A stretch of 40,380 nucleotides of DNA from the NCBI GenBank assembly GCA_021772415.1, contig JAJFMA010000096.1:1-40380 (forward strand), written 5' to 3'. Under the pieces are notes generated by a model that worked only from the letters and a program-made list of their open reading frames with translations, made no database searches and was not told where the DNA came from. Shown here piece by piece: positions 27,500 through 36,052 of the stretch (within the stretch, counting starts at the first letter, position 1; each line of letters begins with the position of its first letter). The translations under genes and the position numbers were made by a program. The stretch is from Chlamydiota bacterium (GTDB taxonomy: Bacteria > Chlamydiota > Chlamydiia > Chlamydiales > JAJFMA01).

Positions 27500-27949
27500 A
27501 TGAAATATATAAATTTCATTGGAATATCATTTCTCTCTCTTGTGCTTTTTATCCCGACGGAACTGCCTGCTACTTTATCTATGGCTTCGTTCTCCGATAG
27601 CGACCTCATAGCAAGACGGGGCGGAGGAGGGCATCACTCACGCGGTGGAGGAGAGCGACACAATCATGGAAGCGGAGAGTCTTACCATCCACAACATGAA
27701 CGTCGAAACTCGAGTAACGATTCCGAGCACGAAAACACTGAGAGCGACAGTGAGTACCACCATGGCGGCCGACATAATGAACGGCACGATGATAATACCG
27801 AGGTGTATTACGGCGGCGACTACAACGACAGCGAGTCGTATAACGAAGAAAGCCAAAGCTATGAGAACGATGAGAATGGACCCTCCTCGTTGTCGCAGCC
27901 TGAGGGCTATTTCGAGTTCAACAAGTACTTTCCTGAGGACGACAACTAG
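27500..27949 (+). CDS. Secreted Gly/His/Asp/Ser-rich protein (cluster member 2)
   Basis: 149 residues. A signal peptide (about 1-25, FIGISFLSLVLFIPTELPA) leads into FSDSDLIARRGGGGHHSRGG. A His/Gly-rich then acidic Ser/Asn/Tyr-rich disordered region follows, and the end FEFNKYFPEDDN resembles that of the previous protein (FDRYF). ATG 27500 is chosen over the longer reading from 27467 because AAAGGGG lies just upstream and the signal peptide then starts the protein. It is 118 bases after member 1, in an AT-rich gap. Function unknown. His/Asp content would allow metal binding, which is inference only. Confidence 0.7.
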   Translation: MKYINFIGISFLSLVLFIPTELPATLSMASFSDSDLIARRGGGGHHSRGGGERHNHGSGESYHPQHERRNSSNDSEHENTESDSEYHHGGRHNERHDDNTEVYYGGDYNDSESYNEESQSYENDENGPSSLSQPEGYFEFNKYFPEDDN

Positions 27950-28030
27950 CCCAAAGTAGGATAGACGCTGCGTCCTACCACGTAGCTTGGAGTCCAGCGC
28001 CCTGAGATAATAAAATAATCGGAGGATACT

Positions 28031-28744
28031 ATGTACAAATTTTCAATACCATGGATAGCTGCGACACTTGCATGTGTGGCGCTGGCGTTCCCTGATAGCG
28101 CATCTGGTGGTTGGCAAGGTGAGGACGCGCTGCAGGTGGCAGCCCAAAGCTCGCACAGTGACCAGCTCGTAGCGCACGGTGGAGGTGGAGGCCGAGGCAG
28201 AGGCAGAGGTCCCAAGGGACATCCAGGCCGTGGACACGGAAAGCCAGGAGGCGCCTTTATGTACCAACGGGCATTTACGCGTTGGATCCAGGAGTATGGC
28301 TTTGAGCAGTATGGCGACGAGGACGCTGCAGATGCCGTCAAAGACTACGACGAGGTGGTTTCTGGCAAGAAGCTCATTCGCGCCAACATGAGTGATGATG
28401 GCTGGCTTCTGGGACTGGGTAATAAGATGGTTTTTGGAGCCGAAGATATCGATTTCATGCCCAAATACAGCACGATGGTAAAAGTGTATATGCTTGAGTC
28501 TTCCGACGAAGATTCTCCTAATCACTACATTTTGCATGCTGAAGACCATTATTTCTACGCAGCTCGGTTAGATAAGATGGTTAGCGACAAGCAAGAGGAA
28601 GTGAGGGATGAGCGACACGATAGATGGCGTAACAACGGACCACCGTGGAATCGTGGTCACGGTCATGGCCGTGGACGTCACGGACGCGGTGGAGGTCACC
28701 GTCAAGGAGACGGGGACCAAGATGATCACGACCAAGGCTGGTGA
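28031..28744 (+). CDS. Secreted Gly/Arg/His-rich protein with central folded region (cluster member 3)
   Basis: 237 residues. The signal peptide ends near DSASGG (residue 25). The sequence HSDQLVAHGGGGGRGRGRG matches the junction motif of members 1 and 2. A likely folded region (about residues 78-190) follows, with FTRWIQEYGFEQYG, KLIRANMSDDGWLLGLGNKM and YSTMVKVYMLESSDED. It ends in a His/Gly/Arg-rich tail (about 200-237). The start has a GGAGG site at 28021. I recognise no domain. It may be the structured partner of the two disordered proteins. A terminator-like hairpin follows at 28775. Confidence 0.75.
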   Translation: MYKFSIPWIAATLACVALAFPDSASGGWQGEDALQVAAQSSHSDQLVAHGGGGGRGRGRGPKGHPGRGHGKPGGAFMYQRAFTRWIQEYGFEQYGDEDAADAVKDYDEVVSGKKLIRANMSDDGWLLGLGNKMVFGAEDIDFMPKYSTMVKVYMLESSDEDSPNHYILHAEDHYFYAARLDKMVSDKQEEVRDERHDRWRNNGPPWNRGHGHGRGRHGRGGGHRQGDGDQDDHDQGW

Positions 28745-28774
28745 GTTGACGACCGTCCATAAGGGTAAAAAACA

Positions 28775-28804
28775 AGCCCTCATAGAGAAATCTCTATGAG
28801 GGCT
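28775..28804 (-). terminator. Strong hairpin between the secreted-protein cluster and tRNA-Pro
   Basis: AGCCCTCATAGAGA pairs with TCTCTATGAGGGCT around AA (14-bp stem). On the minus strand it is followed by TGTTTTTTAC, an intrinsic terminator for the tRNA. On the plus strand it is followed only by TTTCT, so it may also end the cluster transcript less efficiently. Confidence 0.8.
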
Positions 28805-28809
28805 TTCTG

Positions 28810-28884
28810 TCGGAGTAGAGGGATTCGAACCCCCGACCTACTGCTCCCAAAGCAGCCGCGCTAGCCAAGCTGCGCTATACTCCG
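28810..28884 (-). tRNA. tRNA-Pro (anticodon UGG)
   Basis: Read on the minus strand the acceptor stem is CGGAGTA with TACTCCG, followed by discriminator A. The D arm GCGC-AGCTTGGCTA-GCGC, the anticodon stem-loop GCTGC-TTTGGGA-GCAGT (anticodon TGG) and T arm GGGGG-TTCGAAT-CCCTC are all intact. The 3' CCA is not encoded. A strong terminator follows at once. Confidence 0.95.
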
Positions 28885-28997
28885 TTGGTCATTGACATCA
28901 GAAACGTTAGCATACAAAGCCTTAACTGGCTAGATAAAATTCTATGTGTTAGCACCGAAATTCAAAGAGAGTGTAGCCCGCAGCAATGAAAAGGAAC

Positions 28998-29035
28998 CAT
29001 GGAGGTCATGGAGATAGGAAGGAGGTCATGGAGAT
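28998..29035 (+). repeat. CATGGAG low-complexity repeat
   Basis: Tandem CCATGGAGGTCATGGAGATA and AGGAGGTCATGGAGATG words. The same kind of repeat in opposite orientation lies at 20299-20343. Origin unknown. Confidence 0.65.
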
Positions 29036-29085
29036 GAGCGTCTCAAGCTATCTTTTAACCCTGATTGAGTCCTACTTCTGAGGCC

Positions 29086-29338
29086 TGTAGAGAGTATAAA
29101 GAAACCTCAATGTTCCCTTTTTTTGGACCTTAAGGGCTCTTCGCATGCTGGTACGCTGTGGTTTCTTGACACTCTCGTAAGGGCGACACCGTAACATGAA
29201 ACATGTGTCGCACTTACAGCGCTTCGGAGCTTAATTTGTCTACCTGGGGCTACGCCCCAGGCTATACAGATTTCAGCCCCTCGGGCCTTATGAACAATTT
29301 ATCGTGATTTGTACCCCAGTGTTATTTCCTGACACTCT
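29086..29338. repeat. Dispersed repeat cluster including second copy of the lgt-side repeat
   Basis: 29277-29338 (CGGGCCTTATGAACAATTTA core, then ATCGTGATTT and GACACTCT) aligns to the reverse complement of 26331-26391, about 54 of 62 positions identical by eye. A perfect hairpin CCTGGGGC-TAC-GCCCCAGG lies at 29243-29261. The word GAGAGTATAAAGAAAC (29091-29105 region) is inverted relative to GTTTCTTGACACTCTC (29161-29176). Together they make a patchwork of palindromic units. The whole gap 28885-29525 has no gene. Confidence 0.8.
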
Positions 29339-29525
29339 CTTCGAACCTTAGAAGTAATTCGCTAACAGGGATTTAGCTCTTATTTGTTCTCCCCTATCAG
29401 GAAAACAATTTAGGAGAGTCCTGAGTGTAAGGGTGTCAATTGCAGATTAGTATGCTTTGTCCTTGGAAGGAAATGGATGTTCCTCGATGATGGGCATCTT
29501 TCTAGGTTAAGAAAACGGGCTATTG

Positions 29526-30182
29526 ATGTTGCGAATATGTGTAGTGGGTGTAGCGTGTCTATTGACTCTTACTTCCTGTGGAGGCGAATCAAATACCACG
29601 GAGCGTCTCCCTTGGCAGGGCATTTCGGGGCGCGATGAAGGCAACGCTGAACGTGATCGCGTCTATCGTGTAAGAGTGCCAAGTGAGTGGACACGACGTG
29701 ATCCTGATTCCCATGTGTCTATTACCGACACCATGCTTGCTCTTTGCTCCTTTGACATCGAAGACCCCGCAGGCGCTGTCCATATCGCGGTCCACAATTT
29801 CCCTGCAGAGAGTATGAGCGATCGCATACCTCCTGGTGCTCAGGTCAGTCGTTGGCGCCAGCAGCTGGGCCTTCAAGACCCCTTAAGTTACACCATATCC
29901 CCATGTTCTCACGGAGGCTTTACAGGCCTATGTTTGCAGGGAGACGGTCACAAAGAAGATTCCCCCACTGCCATTCTGGCTTGGGCTATGCAGATAGGGA
30001 CGAAGCATTTTCGTAGCTTAGAGACCTCTGACAGCACTGTTCAGTCGAAGCTATTTCATCAAATGCGAGGTGACTACACCATCAAAGCCACGGGTCCCAA
30101 AGCATCTTTAGAACGACATCAAGACGCTATCGTTGCTTTTGCGCGCAGTTTTGAGCTCATAGAGGAGATTCCCACTCAGTGA
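29526..30182 (+). CDS. Lipoprotein, unknown, first gene of the cytochrome c assembly operon
   Basis: About 218 residues with a lipoprotein signal: LLTLTSCGGES, where Cys follows LTS. The mature part contains RVYRVRVPSEWTRRDPDSHVS, then AAG-like hydrophobic strands, and two more cysteine-containing segments. No family was recognised. The start is ATG 29526; an in-frame TTG lies immediately before. Its stop overlaps the GTG start of resB (GTGA), so the two are coupled, and it may assist apocytochrome handling or be attached by chance. It would be a substrate of the Lgt encoded at 25000. Confidence 0.7.
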   Translation: MLRICVVGVACLLTLTSCGGESNTTERLPWQGISGRDEGNAERDRVYRVRVPSEWTRRDPDSHVSITDTMLALCSFDIEDPAGAVHIAVHNFPAESMSDRIPPGAQVSRWRQQLGLQDPLSYTISPCSHGGFTGLCLQGDGHKEDSPTAILAWAMQIGTKHFRSLETSDSTVQSKLFHQMRGDYTIKATGPKASLERHQDAIVAFARSFELIEEIPTQ

Positions 30183-32572
30183 AGTGTCTACTAAGAGCAC
30201 TATGGACCTTTTTAGGAGGTATCCGCTTTGCGATCATCCTCATATCTCTAGCAGGTATAGGTGTGGCCTTAGGAACGGTTTTGGAGGCCCGAGCCGACTC
30301 TCATGCCTTTGCCGCGCAATGGATCTATAGCAGCTGGGTTTTCAGCTTATTGCTCAGTGGTTTCTTTGTGAATATTCTGGTGTCAGCATTGCGACGCTGG
30401 CCGTTTCGCTGGCATCACGTGCCCTTTTTAATCACGCATTTGGGACTCCTAATGGTACTCGCGGGTGTGATTACCAAACAGTTATTTGGTTTACAGGCGA
30501 CACTCGTTGTCACTGAAGGTGCCGCGACACAAACGGCTTTCGTACGTGACAGCCAAAGCCTGGAAGTCCACTACCGTCCAGAAGGTGGCAAAGACGTCAT
30601 TTCGGAATGGAATATCCCTTCGGGACTATCGCAGCTCGTGGCAATTTCTGGGGAGGCCCCGCCGGAGCTACGCATCAAAAAGCTCCGACAGGCAACGCAC
30701 TCTCGCGAGCGACTAGAGTTTTGGATTAAGGGCAGTCACACATATGTCGAAGGCCTTTCCCCCATACCTGTTCAGGATTGGGAAGGACATCCACACACCG
30801 ATGCTGTGGCAGTAAGCCTGGGTCAAGACCCGGTAGAAACATGGTCCTTTAGTGCATGGCGCTGCGATGAAGATGTTGAAACGGTGATGACCGCTCTGTA
30901 TACCCAAGACTGCATGCTTGTCTGTGAGGATGCTCTGACAGGTGCGCGTCTCGCCAAGACACCTTTGCGCCAAGCTCTTCGTGCAGGTGTGGCCGTCGGT
31001 GACTCTAGCGCAGCTGTAGGGCTCATTATGGGAGAAGGTGGGCGAACCCCACTATTAAAATTGGAGATCACAGAAGCTACGCTCCCGCTGCAGCACACCA
31101 AAATTGCGTTGAATGGCGCCGCAGCCCTGCTCAATAGGACAGAGCACTTTGAAGCATCCGACGCTCCATTAATGTGGAAGCTTGAGCGAACTACGCCCGC
31201 AGTGGCCTTTATCGAAGATTCCTATGGAGACCAATACGTCTGTGCTATGGATGCTCACGGCTTTTTTGGGGCGGAGGCCTTCCCCCAACATGGCTTTGAG
31301 TCACTGTGGGAGCTCGACGGAGGCTATGGCGGGTATGCCGTCGAAACCCAGGTACTTCCTCCTCATGTCGCACGCAGCCTCGAAGATCGGCAAAAAGCCT
31401 ATGACACGGTACTTGAAGAGCTCATTCACTCTAGTACTCAAGGTAGTGTTACCGTCATTGCTCCGCTAAAACTTCTCCACCACGCTTGCGAAGAGACAGG
31501 AAGCGATTTTGGTGCCGCCACAGCGGAACTACTCTCAGTGTGGCGCCGTAGCGGCGGCTGGTTAGTTCCGAAGCAGGCCCCTCTGTCGGTGTCGTTGGAA
31601 CAGACCCTGGCACGTATCGACTGGACCGCAGTTCCAACAGGCACATGGCGTGCTTGCCAATGGACGGCGGAGCTTACTCCTCTTGTGCAGCAGCAACTCC
31701 GCCACCGAGCTACCTCAGGAGCACGTTGGCCCCTACTAGAGATGCTAGGAGTGTACCTCCAGGACGGTAGCAGTAGTATCGAAGCCTTGAACACCCTAGT
31801 CGCTGCTCTGTTTGAAGTGGGTGCTGAGCTGCCCCTGCCGCCCCCTCGTGATGCCACTGCTGTTGCCTCGGCGCAGTGGCTTAGCGCATACTTGCGTGCC
31901 TATGACATCGACCCACACGCGGTGGAGCCTACCCTCGATGACGAGCAGCTTTGGGCCCTACTCGCTAACGACGCAAGCACCTCACAGCGTCCGACCTTGC
32001 GTAGTCCTGTCACCCATCATCACCTTTCGCTGACTCCTTTAGACAAGGTCGAAGACAATCTCCCCTTGGTGCTCCTAAAGATCCAAGACGCACGTGGCAG
32101 CGAGAACATTCCTCTCACATATGACCGTTTTTCGTCGGGCCCGCGTTGGACTGCCCTTGGTGGGCGCTATCTCGTGCGTTTCCAACCAAAGCATCTTGAG
32201 CTCCCCTATCGCGTTAGGCTTCATGACGCGCGCCAAATCAACCAGCCTAACTCGCAGCAAGCGCAGGCCTTTGAAGCTGATGTTTCTGTCACCGACACAC
32301 GTACTGCTCACACACACGAAGTCACACTCAGCATGAACCATGTCTATGAAACTTGGGACGGATACCGCTTTTATCTAGCAAATATCGCACCTCCAACAGA
32401 AACGGACGTGCGTCAGGTTCAACTTGTTGTGAACAGGGACCCTCTTAAGTACTGGCTCACCTATCCCGGAGCTCTTGTGCTCTGTATTGGGATCGTGCTA
32501 CTGTTCGTAATTCGCCCATATAAACAACGAAGAGGCCCCAACGATGGCAGAAAGCAACGTGGCAATCTTTAA
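30179..32572 (+). CDS. ResB/Ccs1-like cytochrome c biogenesis protein
   Basis: 797 residues. The N-terminus has three membrane helices (about residues 8-30, 45-65 and 80-102) with FLGGIRFAIILISLAGIGVALGT and HVPFLITHLGLLMVLAGVI. A long periplasmic region of about 600 residues follows. The end is typical of ResB: MNHVYETWDGYRFYLANI, LVVNRDPLKYWLTYPGALVL and a final helix. ResB works with CcsA to carry and attach haem to apocytochromes outside the membrane (System II). The periplasmic region is longer than in Bacillus ResB (about 540 residues total), so an insertion of roughly 250 residues is likely. GTG start 30179 overlaps the lipoprotein. Confidence 0.8.
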   Translation: MKCLLRALWTFLGGIRFAIILISLAGIGVALGTVLEARADSHAFAAQWIYSSWVFSLLLSGFFVNILVSALRRWPFRWHHVPFLITHLGLLMVLAGVITKQLFGLQATLVVTEGAATQTAFVRDSQSLEVHYRPEGGKDVISEWNIPSGLSQLVAISGEAPPELRIKKLRQATHSRERLEFWIKGSHTYVEGLSPIPVQDWEGHPHTDAVAVSLGQDPVETWSFSAWRCDEDVETVMTALYTQDCMLVCEDALTGARLAKTPLRQALRAGVAVGDSSAAVGLIMGEGGRTPLLKLEITEATLPLQHTKIALNGAAALLNRTEHFEASDAPLMWKLERTTPAVAFIEDSYGDQYVCAMDAHGFFGAEAFPQHGFESLWELDGGYGGYAVETQVLPPHVARSLEDRQKAYDTVLEELIHSSTQGSVTVIAPLKLLHHACEETGSDFGAATAELLSVWRRSGGWLVPKQAPLSVSLEQTLARIDWTAVPTGTWRACQWTAELTPLVQQQLRHRATSGARWPLLEMLGVYLQDGSSSIEALNTLVAALFEVGAELPLPPPRDATAVASAQWLSAYLRAYDIDPHAVEPTLDDEQLWALLANDASTSQRPTLRSPVTHHHLSLTPLDKVEDNLPLVLLKIQDARGSENIPLTYDRFSSGPRWTALGGRYLVRFQPKHLELPYRVRLHDARQINQPNSQQAQAFEADVSVTDTRTAHTHEVTLSMNHVYETWDGYRFYLANIAPPTETDVRQVQLVVNRDPLKYWLTYPGALVLCIGIVLLFVIRPYKQRRGPNDGRKQRGNL

Positions 32573-33488
32573 CGAACGGACGGAACCGGTCGCAGAGCTC
32601 AGTATTGAGAGCGCCAATACCCTACTCCAAGACGAGCTATCCAACCCTGTCATTAAGGTCACTCCCATTGCTCGGGGTAACCTCAACGAGAACTACATCA
32701 TTAGCTCTGGGGGCAACAAGTATGTTCTCAGAATCCACAAGCGCGATACCAGCAACTGCGCCCTAGAAGCCGCAATCTACGACAAGATCTGCGAAGAGGT
32801 TCCCATTCCTGAACTCATCGCCACCCACAGCGACTCCAAAGGCGCTTGGGCTCTATGGGAATATATTGACGCAACGCCGTTAGACCTACTGAAGAATCAA
32901 AGCGACCCAAAGCTCTGGCATTGCGTCGGTACCGCCTTAGCAAGTATCCACAGCTTCACCTTTGACGAAGCCGGCCTGCTTGGTTCGGACCTCCATGTTA
33001 TCTATCCGTTCGCACGGGGAAGCTCTCCCTACTACGTGGAAACGCGACGCCTCATCCACGACTCTACTCTCGTTAGAAAACGTCTCGGTGGAGAGCTCAC
33101 CCCAAAGGTAGCTGCTTTCGTCGACCAACACAGAGATTTTTTTCCTGTGATGGGTGCTACCGCAGCACTTGTCCATTCGGATTTCCGTCCCGACAATATC
33201 CTGGTTACCGACGATGGAGATGTTTTTGTCGTCGACTGGGAATTTTCCCATGCTGGTAGCCCTGTTCTCGATTTCGCTGTGCTGTTAAGGCACCAGGCTG
33301 TCTGTCCAGTGGATATCGACGCACTCACACAGGGCTACGAAGAGGCTGGAGGCTACCTTGGTGAAGAATGGCGCCAGCAAGCCCAGGTCTCTGATCTGGT
33401 AAATATCTTACAGCTCCTTGACCGAGACGCAAACAGGCCTAACCTATATGCCTTCCTCATCGAGCGGGTAGCAGATATCGTGAAGTAG
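32544..33488 (+). CDS. APH-family kinase-like phosphotransferase
   Basis: 314 residues with the aminoglycoside/choline kinase fold: KYVLRIHKRD (lysine of the N-lobe), the catalytic LVHSDFRPDNILV (H-x-D-x4-N) and VVDWEFSHAGSPVLDFA (metal-binding D-x-E-type). Substrate is not readable. Such proteins phosphorylate small molecules or sugars. It overlaps the 3' end of resB by 29 bases and precedes ccsA by 346 bases, so it interrupts the two System II genes. A link to cytochrome c assembly is unlikely but not excluded. Confidence 0.85.
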   Translation: MAESNVAIFNERTEPVAELSIESANTLLQDELSNPVIKVTPIARGNLNENYIISSGGNKYVLRIHKRDTSNCALEAAIYDKICEEVPIPELIATHSDSKGAWALWEYIDATPLDLLKNQSDPKLWHCVGTALASIHSFTFDEAGLLGSDLHVIYPFARGSSPYYVETRRLIHDSTLVRKRLGGELTPKVAAFVDQHRDFFPVMGATAALVHSDFRPDNILVTDDGDVFVVDWEFSHAGSPVLDFAVLLRHQAVCPVDIDALTQGYEEAGGYLGEEWRQQAQVSDLVNILQLLDRDANRPNLYAFLIERVADIVK

Positions 33489-33499
33489 TGCTTGGGCAT

Positions 33500-33757
33500 G
33501 GTTTCCCTGCAAAAAAGCAAGACACCAGGAAAAACAGGAATAGAGGAAATAGAGGAATAGGAAGAAGGAAGCTTTGAGCCTGTTCCGTTCCTACTTTTCC
33601 TACTCTTACTTCGTATCTGCGCTTACCTGGCTAAAAGAAGGTCAGGAAATGTAGGAAAAGTAAGAAAGAACCACTCACAAAGCCTCCTTCCCACCCTTAC
33701 TTCTTTTCCTGATTCTCCTGGCACTCCTGGTTTCCCTGCAAAAAGACAAGACACCAG
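33500..33757. repeat. Palindromic element bounded by 29-bp direct repeats
   Basis: Direct repeats 33500-33528 and 33729-33757 (GGTTTCCCTGCAAAAA then GACACCAG) match at 27 of 29 positions. Between them the sequence folds back: CCAGGAAAAACAGGAA near 33525 with TTCCTGATTCTCCTGG near 33715, and inner CCTACTTTTCCTAC with GTAGGAAAAGTA. This resembles a MITE with target duplication or a transposed palindrome. It fills the gap between the APH-like gene and ccsA. Confidence 0.75.
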
Positions 33758-33834
33758 CCATCAGTACGGCTACTATTGACAGACGAGGGGACTCCGTGGC
33801 AGGTTGTATCTCCGTCGTATGTTAGGAACATGTC

Positions 33835-35859
33835 ATGCTTAGAATTTTCGCCGTCCTTGCAACGTTACTATGCTCGCTGTCGTCTACAGGATGGACAGCG
33901 CCTCCAGACGCCCGGGAACTGAAAGTTGTGCCCGTTGCCCATCAGGGACGTTTTCGTCCGATGGATGCATCAGCTCGCCTGTGGCTCCATGACCTCTATA
34001 GCAAGCAGCGTCTCAAAGGCAGCGACGCCGACATCGCCGCACTCCCCAACCGCGACGCCATCACTCTCGCCTGGCAGGTGCACCTTCGTGGGCATGAGCC
34101 ATACGACGACATGCCCCTGTTCTTCCTTGGTAGTGCCAAGGTCAAAGAAGCCTTAAATCTCAATACTAAAACAAGCCGCTTCACCCTGAACGAACTCCTC
34201 GAGGGTTTTGACAACTTCCGTGCTGGATGGCTCGAAATCCTCGTCCGCCACCACTACATCGAAGCGTACCATGCCCACGCCAACCGCAGCGCCGCAACGC
34301 GTTTGGAACTCACTTCATTAGTACCGGGGCTCTGGGTGGCAATGCGCGACAACAAACTAGTCATCCAACGCACTCCCAATGTATGGCCGTGGCAGGATAT
34401 CCCCAAAGGCACCGTCGTTGGGGAGGGGGTCCACGGACGCATTGCCGAGCGGAACCGCCAGCGCCCTGAGGTGGAATCTCTTACCACTCTTCTCCAGCAG
34501 ATAGACGCCTACACTGTACTCGAGGATATTGAGGCGAGTGAGAAATCGCTTATGGATCTGTCTGAAAGCCTCCAAATCCAAGGTAATTCCCGCGCTGACA
34601 TCGCGCAAATAATCGAGCAGACCTCTCCGTTGAAATCGCGCCTACAGACCGCAGGGGTCGACTTTCGGATGCTGCCGGACCGCCACAACCCTAGCCGATG
34701 GTACTCGTTACGAGCACTCCAGCTACTCCAGTACAACCCTACTCTGCACTTGTGGCAGCCGATCAAGAATTTCACTGCGTTCTCCGATCTAACCTTTGAA
34801 ACAGCGCAGCGCCACTATATCGCGTTAAGCGATGGTAGCGGCACTGACGCCAATATGCGCGGCCTTGTGGCGGCTCTTGAAGGAGGCTATAATGAGCTAC
34901 GCGCATCCCACGCTATTCCGTCGTTACCATCACAGCAGCAACTCCACGCCGAAGTCTTCTACTACAAATTCCCTTGGGGGATGCTCGCCGCTGCTATTTA
35001 CTTCCTTGCTCTAATAGCCTGCGTATTGTCTACAAGCCTAAAGTTGCAGTGGATCACTACAACGAGCATCGCCCTGACAGCTGTCGCATTCATCTTTCAT
35101 ACGGGGATTTTAGCGCTGCGGATGTATGTTCTCCAACGCCCCCCAGTGGCGAATATGTTCGAGACTGTACTCTACGTCCCATGGGTTGCTGTCGCGATAG
35201 CGCTCGTGGCACGCATATGGCAGCGCACGCCATGGGCCCTGATGGCAGCGTGTTTCCAAGCCTGCACCCTACTTATTCTTTTGGAACTCACTCAACTCCA
35301 CAGCGGCCTCGAGCCCGTCCAGCCTGTACTGAACTCGCAGTTTTGGCTCACTATCCACGTCCTTATGGTCGTTGCCAGCTATGGGGTGTTCATTCTAAGT
35401 GGCATCATGGGGCACCTATATCTTCTGGGCCGAGCACTGGGATGGCAGCTTCCCTACTCTGAGATCGCCCGCGGGATCCTCAACACTCTGTACATTGGTG
35501 TGGCCCTGCTCATTCCCGGCACCCTACTTGGTGGCGTGTGGGCAGCAGAAAGCTGGGGGCGCTTCTGGGACTGGGATCCAAAAGAGTCATGGGCCTTCAT
35601 CTCTAGCTGCGTCTACCTGGGGTGGATCCACGCCTACACTTTCCGTAAAATCGGGGACCTAGGCCTTGCCATCGGCAGCATCGTAGGCCTTTGGGCTATC
35701 AGCTTCACCTGGTACGGCGTCAACTACATTTTGGGAACGGGCCTCCATAGCTACGGATTTGGAAGTGGAGGAGAGCACTATTACTATCTCTTTTTGGCCG
35801 GAGAATTCCTTTTTGTGGCGACATGTACCCTGGCAAGTGGACGTAGAAAGCTGGTGTGA
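33835..35859 (+). CDS. CcsA/CcmF-like cytochrome c haem-export protein (System II)
   Basis: 674 residues. A signal-like start (TGWTA) leads to a large periplasmic domain (about 25-375) opening with KVVPVAHQGRFRPMDASARL, a pattern common at the start of this class. The membrane part (about 380-670) contains the WWD haem-binding motif WGRFWDWDPKESWAFI and the closing HSYGFGSGGEHYYY. It presents haem to apocytochrome together with ResB. ATG 33835 has TAGGAACA upstream. It is separated from resB by the APH-like gene and a repeat. C-type cytochrome synthesis is unusual for classical Chlamydia. Confidence 0.88.
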   Translation: MLRIFAVLATLLCSLSSTGWTAPPDARELKVVPVAHQGRFRPMDASARLWLHDLYSKQRLKGSDADIAALPNRDAITLAWQVHLRGHEPYDDMPLFFLGSAKVKEALNLNTKTSRFTLNELLEGFDNFRAGWLEILVRHHYIEAYHAHANRSAATRLELTSLVPGLWVAMRDNKLVIQRTPNVWPWQDIPKGTVVGEGVHGRIAERNRQRPEVESLTTLLQQIDAYTVLEDIEASEKSLMDLSESLQIQGNSRADIAQIIEQTSPLKSRLQTAGVDFRMLPDRHNPSRWYSLRALQLLQYNPTLHLWQPIKNFTAFSDLTFETAQRHYIALSDGSGTDANMRGLVAALEGGYNELRASHAIPSLPSQQQLHAEVFYYKFPWGMLAAAIYFLALIACVLSTSLKLQWITTTSIALTAVAFIFHTGILALRMYVLQRPPVANMFETVLYVPWVAVAIALVARIWQRTPWALMAACFQACTLLILLELTQLHSGLEPVQPVLNSQFWLTIHVLMVVASYGVFILSGIMGHLYLLGRALGWQLPYSEIARGILNTLYIGVALLIPGTLLGGVWAAESWGRFWDWDPKESWAFISSCVYLGWIHAYTFRKIGDLGLAIGSIVGLWAISFTWYGVNYILGTGLHSYGFGSGGEHYYYLFLAGEFLFVATCTLASGRRKLV

Positions 35860-36052
35860 CACCCCTATACCACTTACTATTAAAGAATTATGTTCATTTT
35901 CTGTTTGTGTTGAAAAAAAAGAAGATGTTAAAATATCTACGTGTGTGGATAATATAGCGCCTTGAACTATCACCGTGGATCTCTGTTGAGCAGATCAAGG
36001 CTTTATATAGCGTTCTACCTAAACTATCTGTGAATTACTACGTGGACTGACA

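Noticed and set aside
35909-35940. Promoter before the coiled-coil gene (TTGAAA and TAAAAT)
   Set aside because: The spacing is only about 13 bases, too short for a normal sigma70 promoter.
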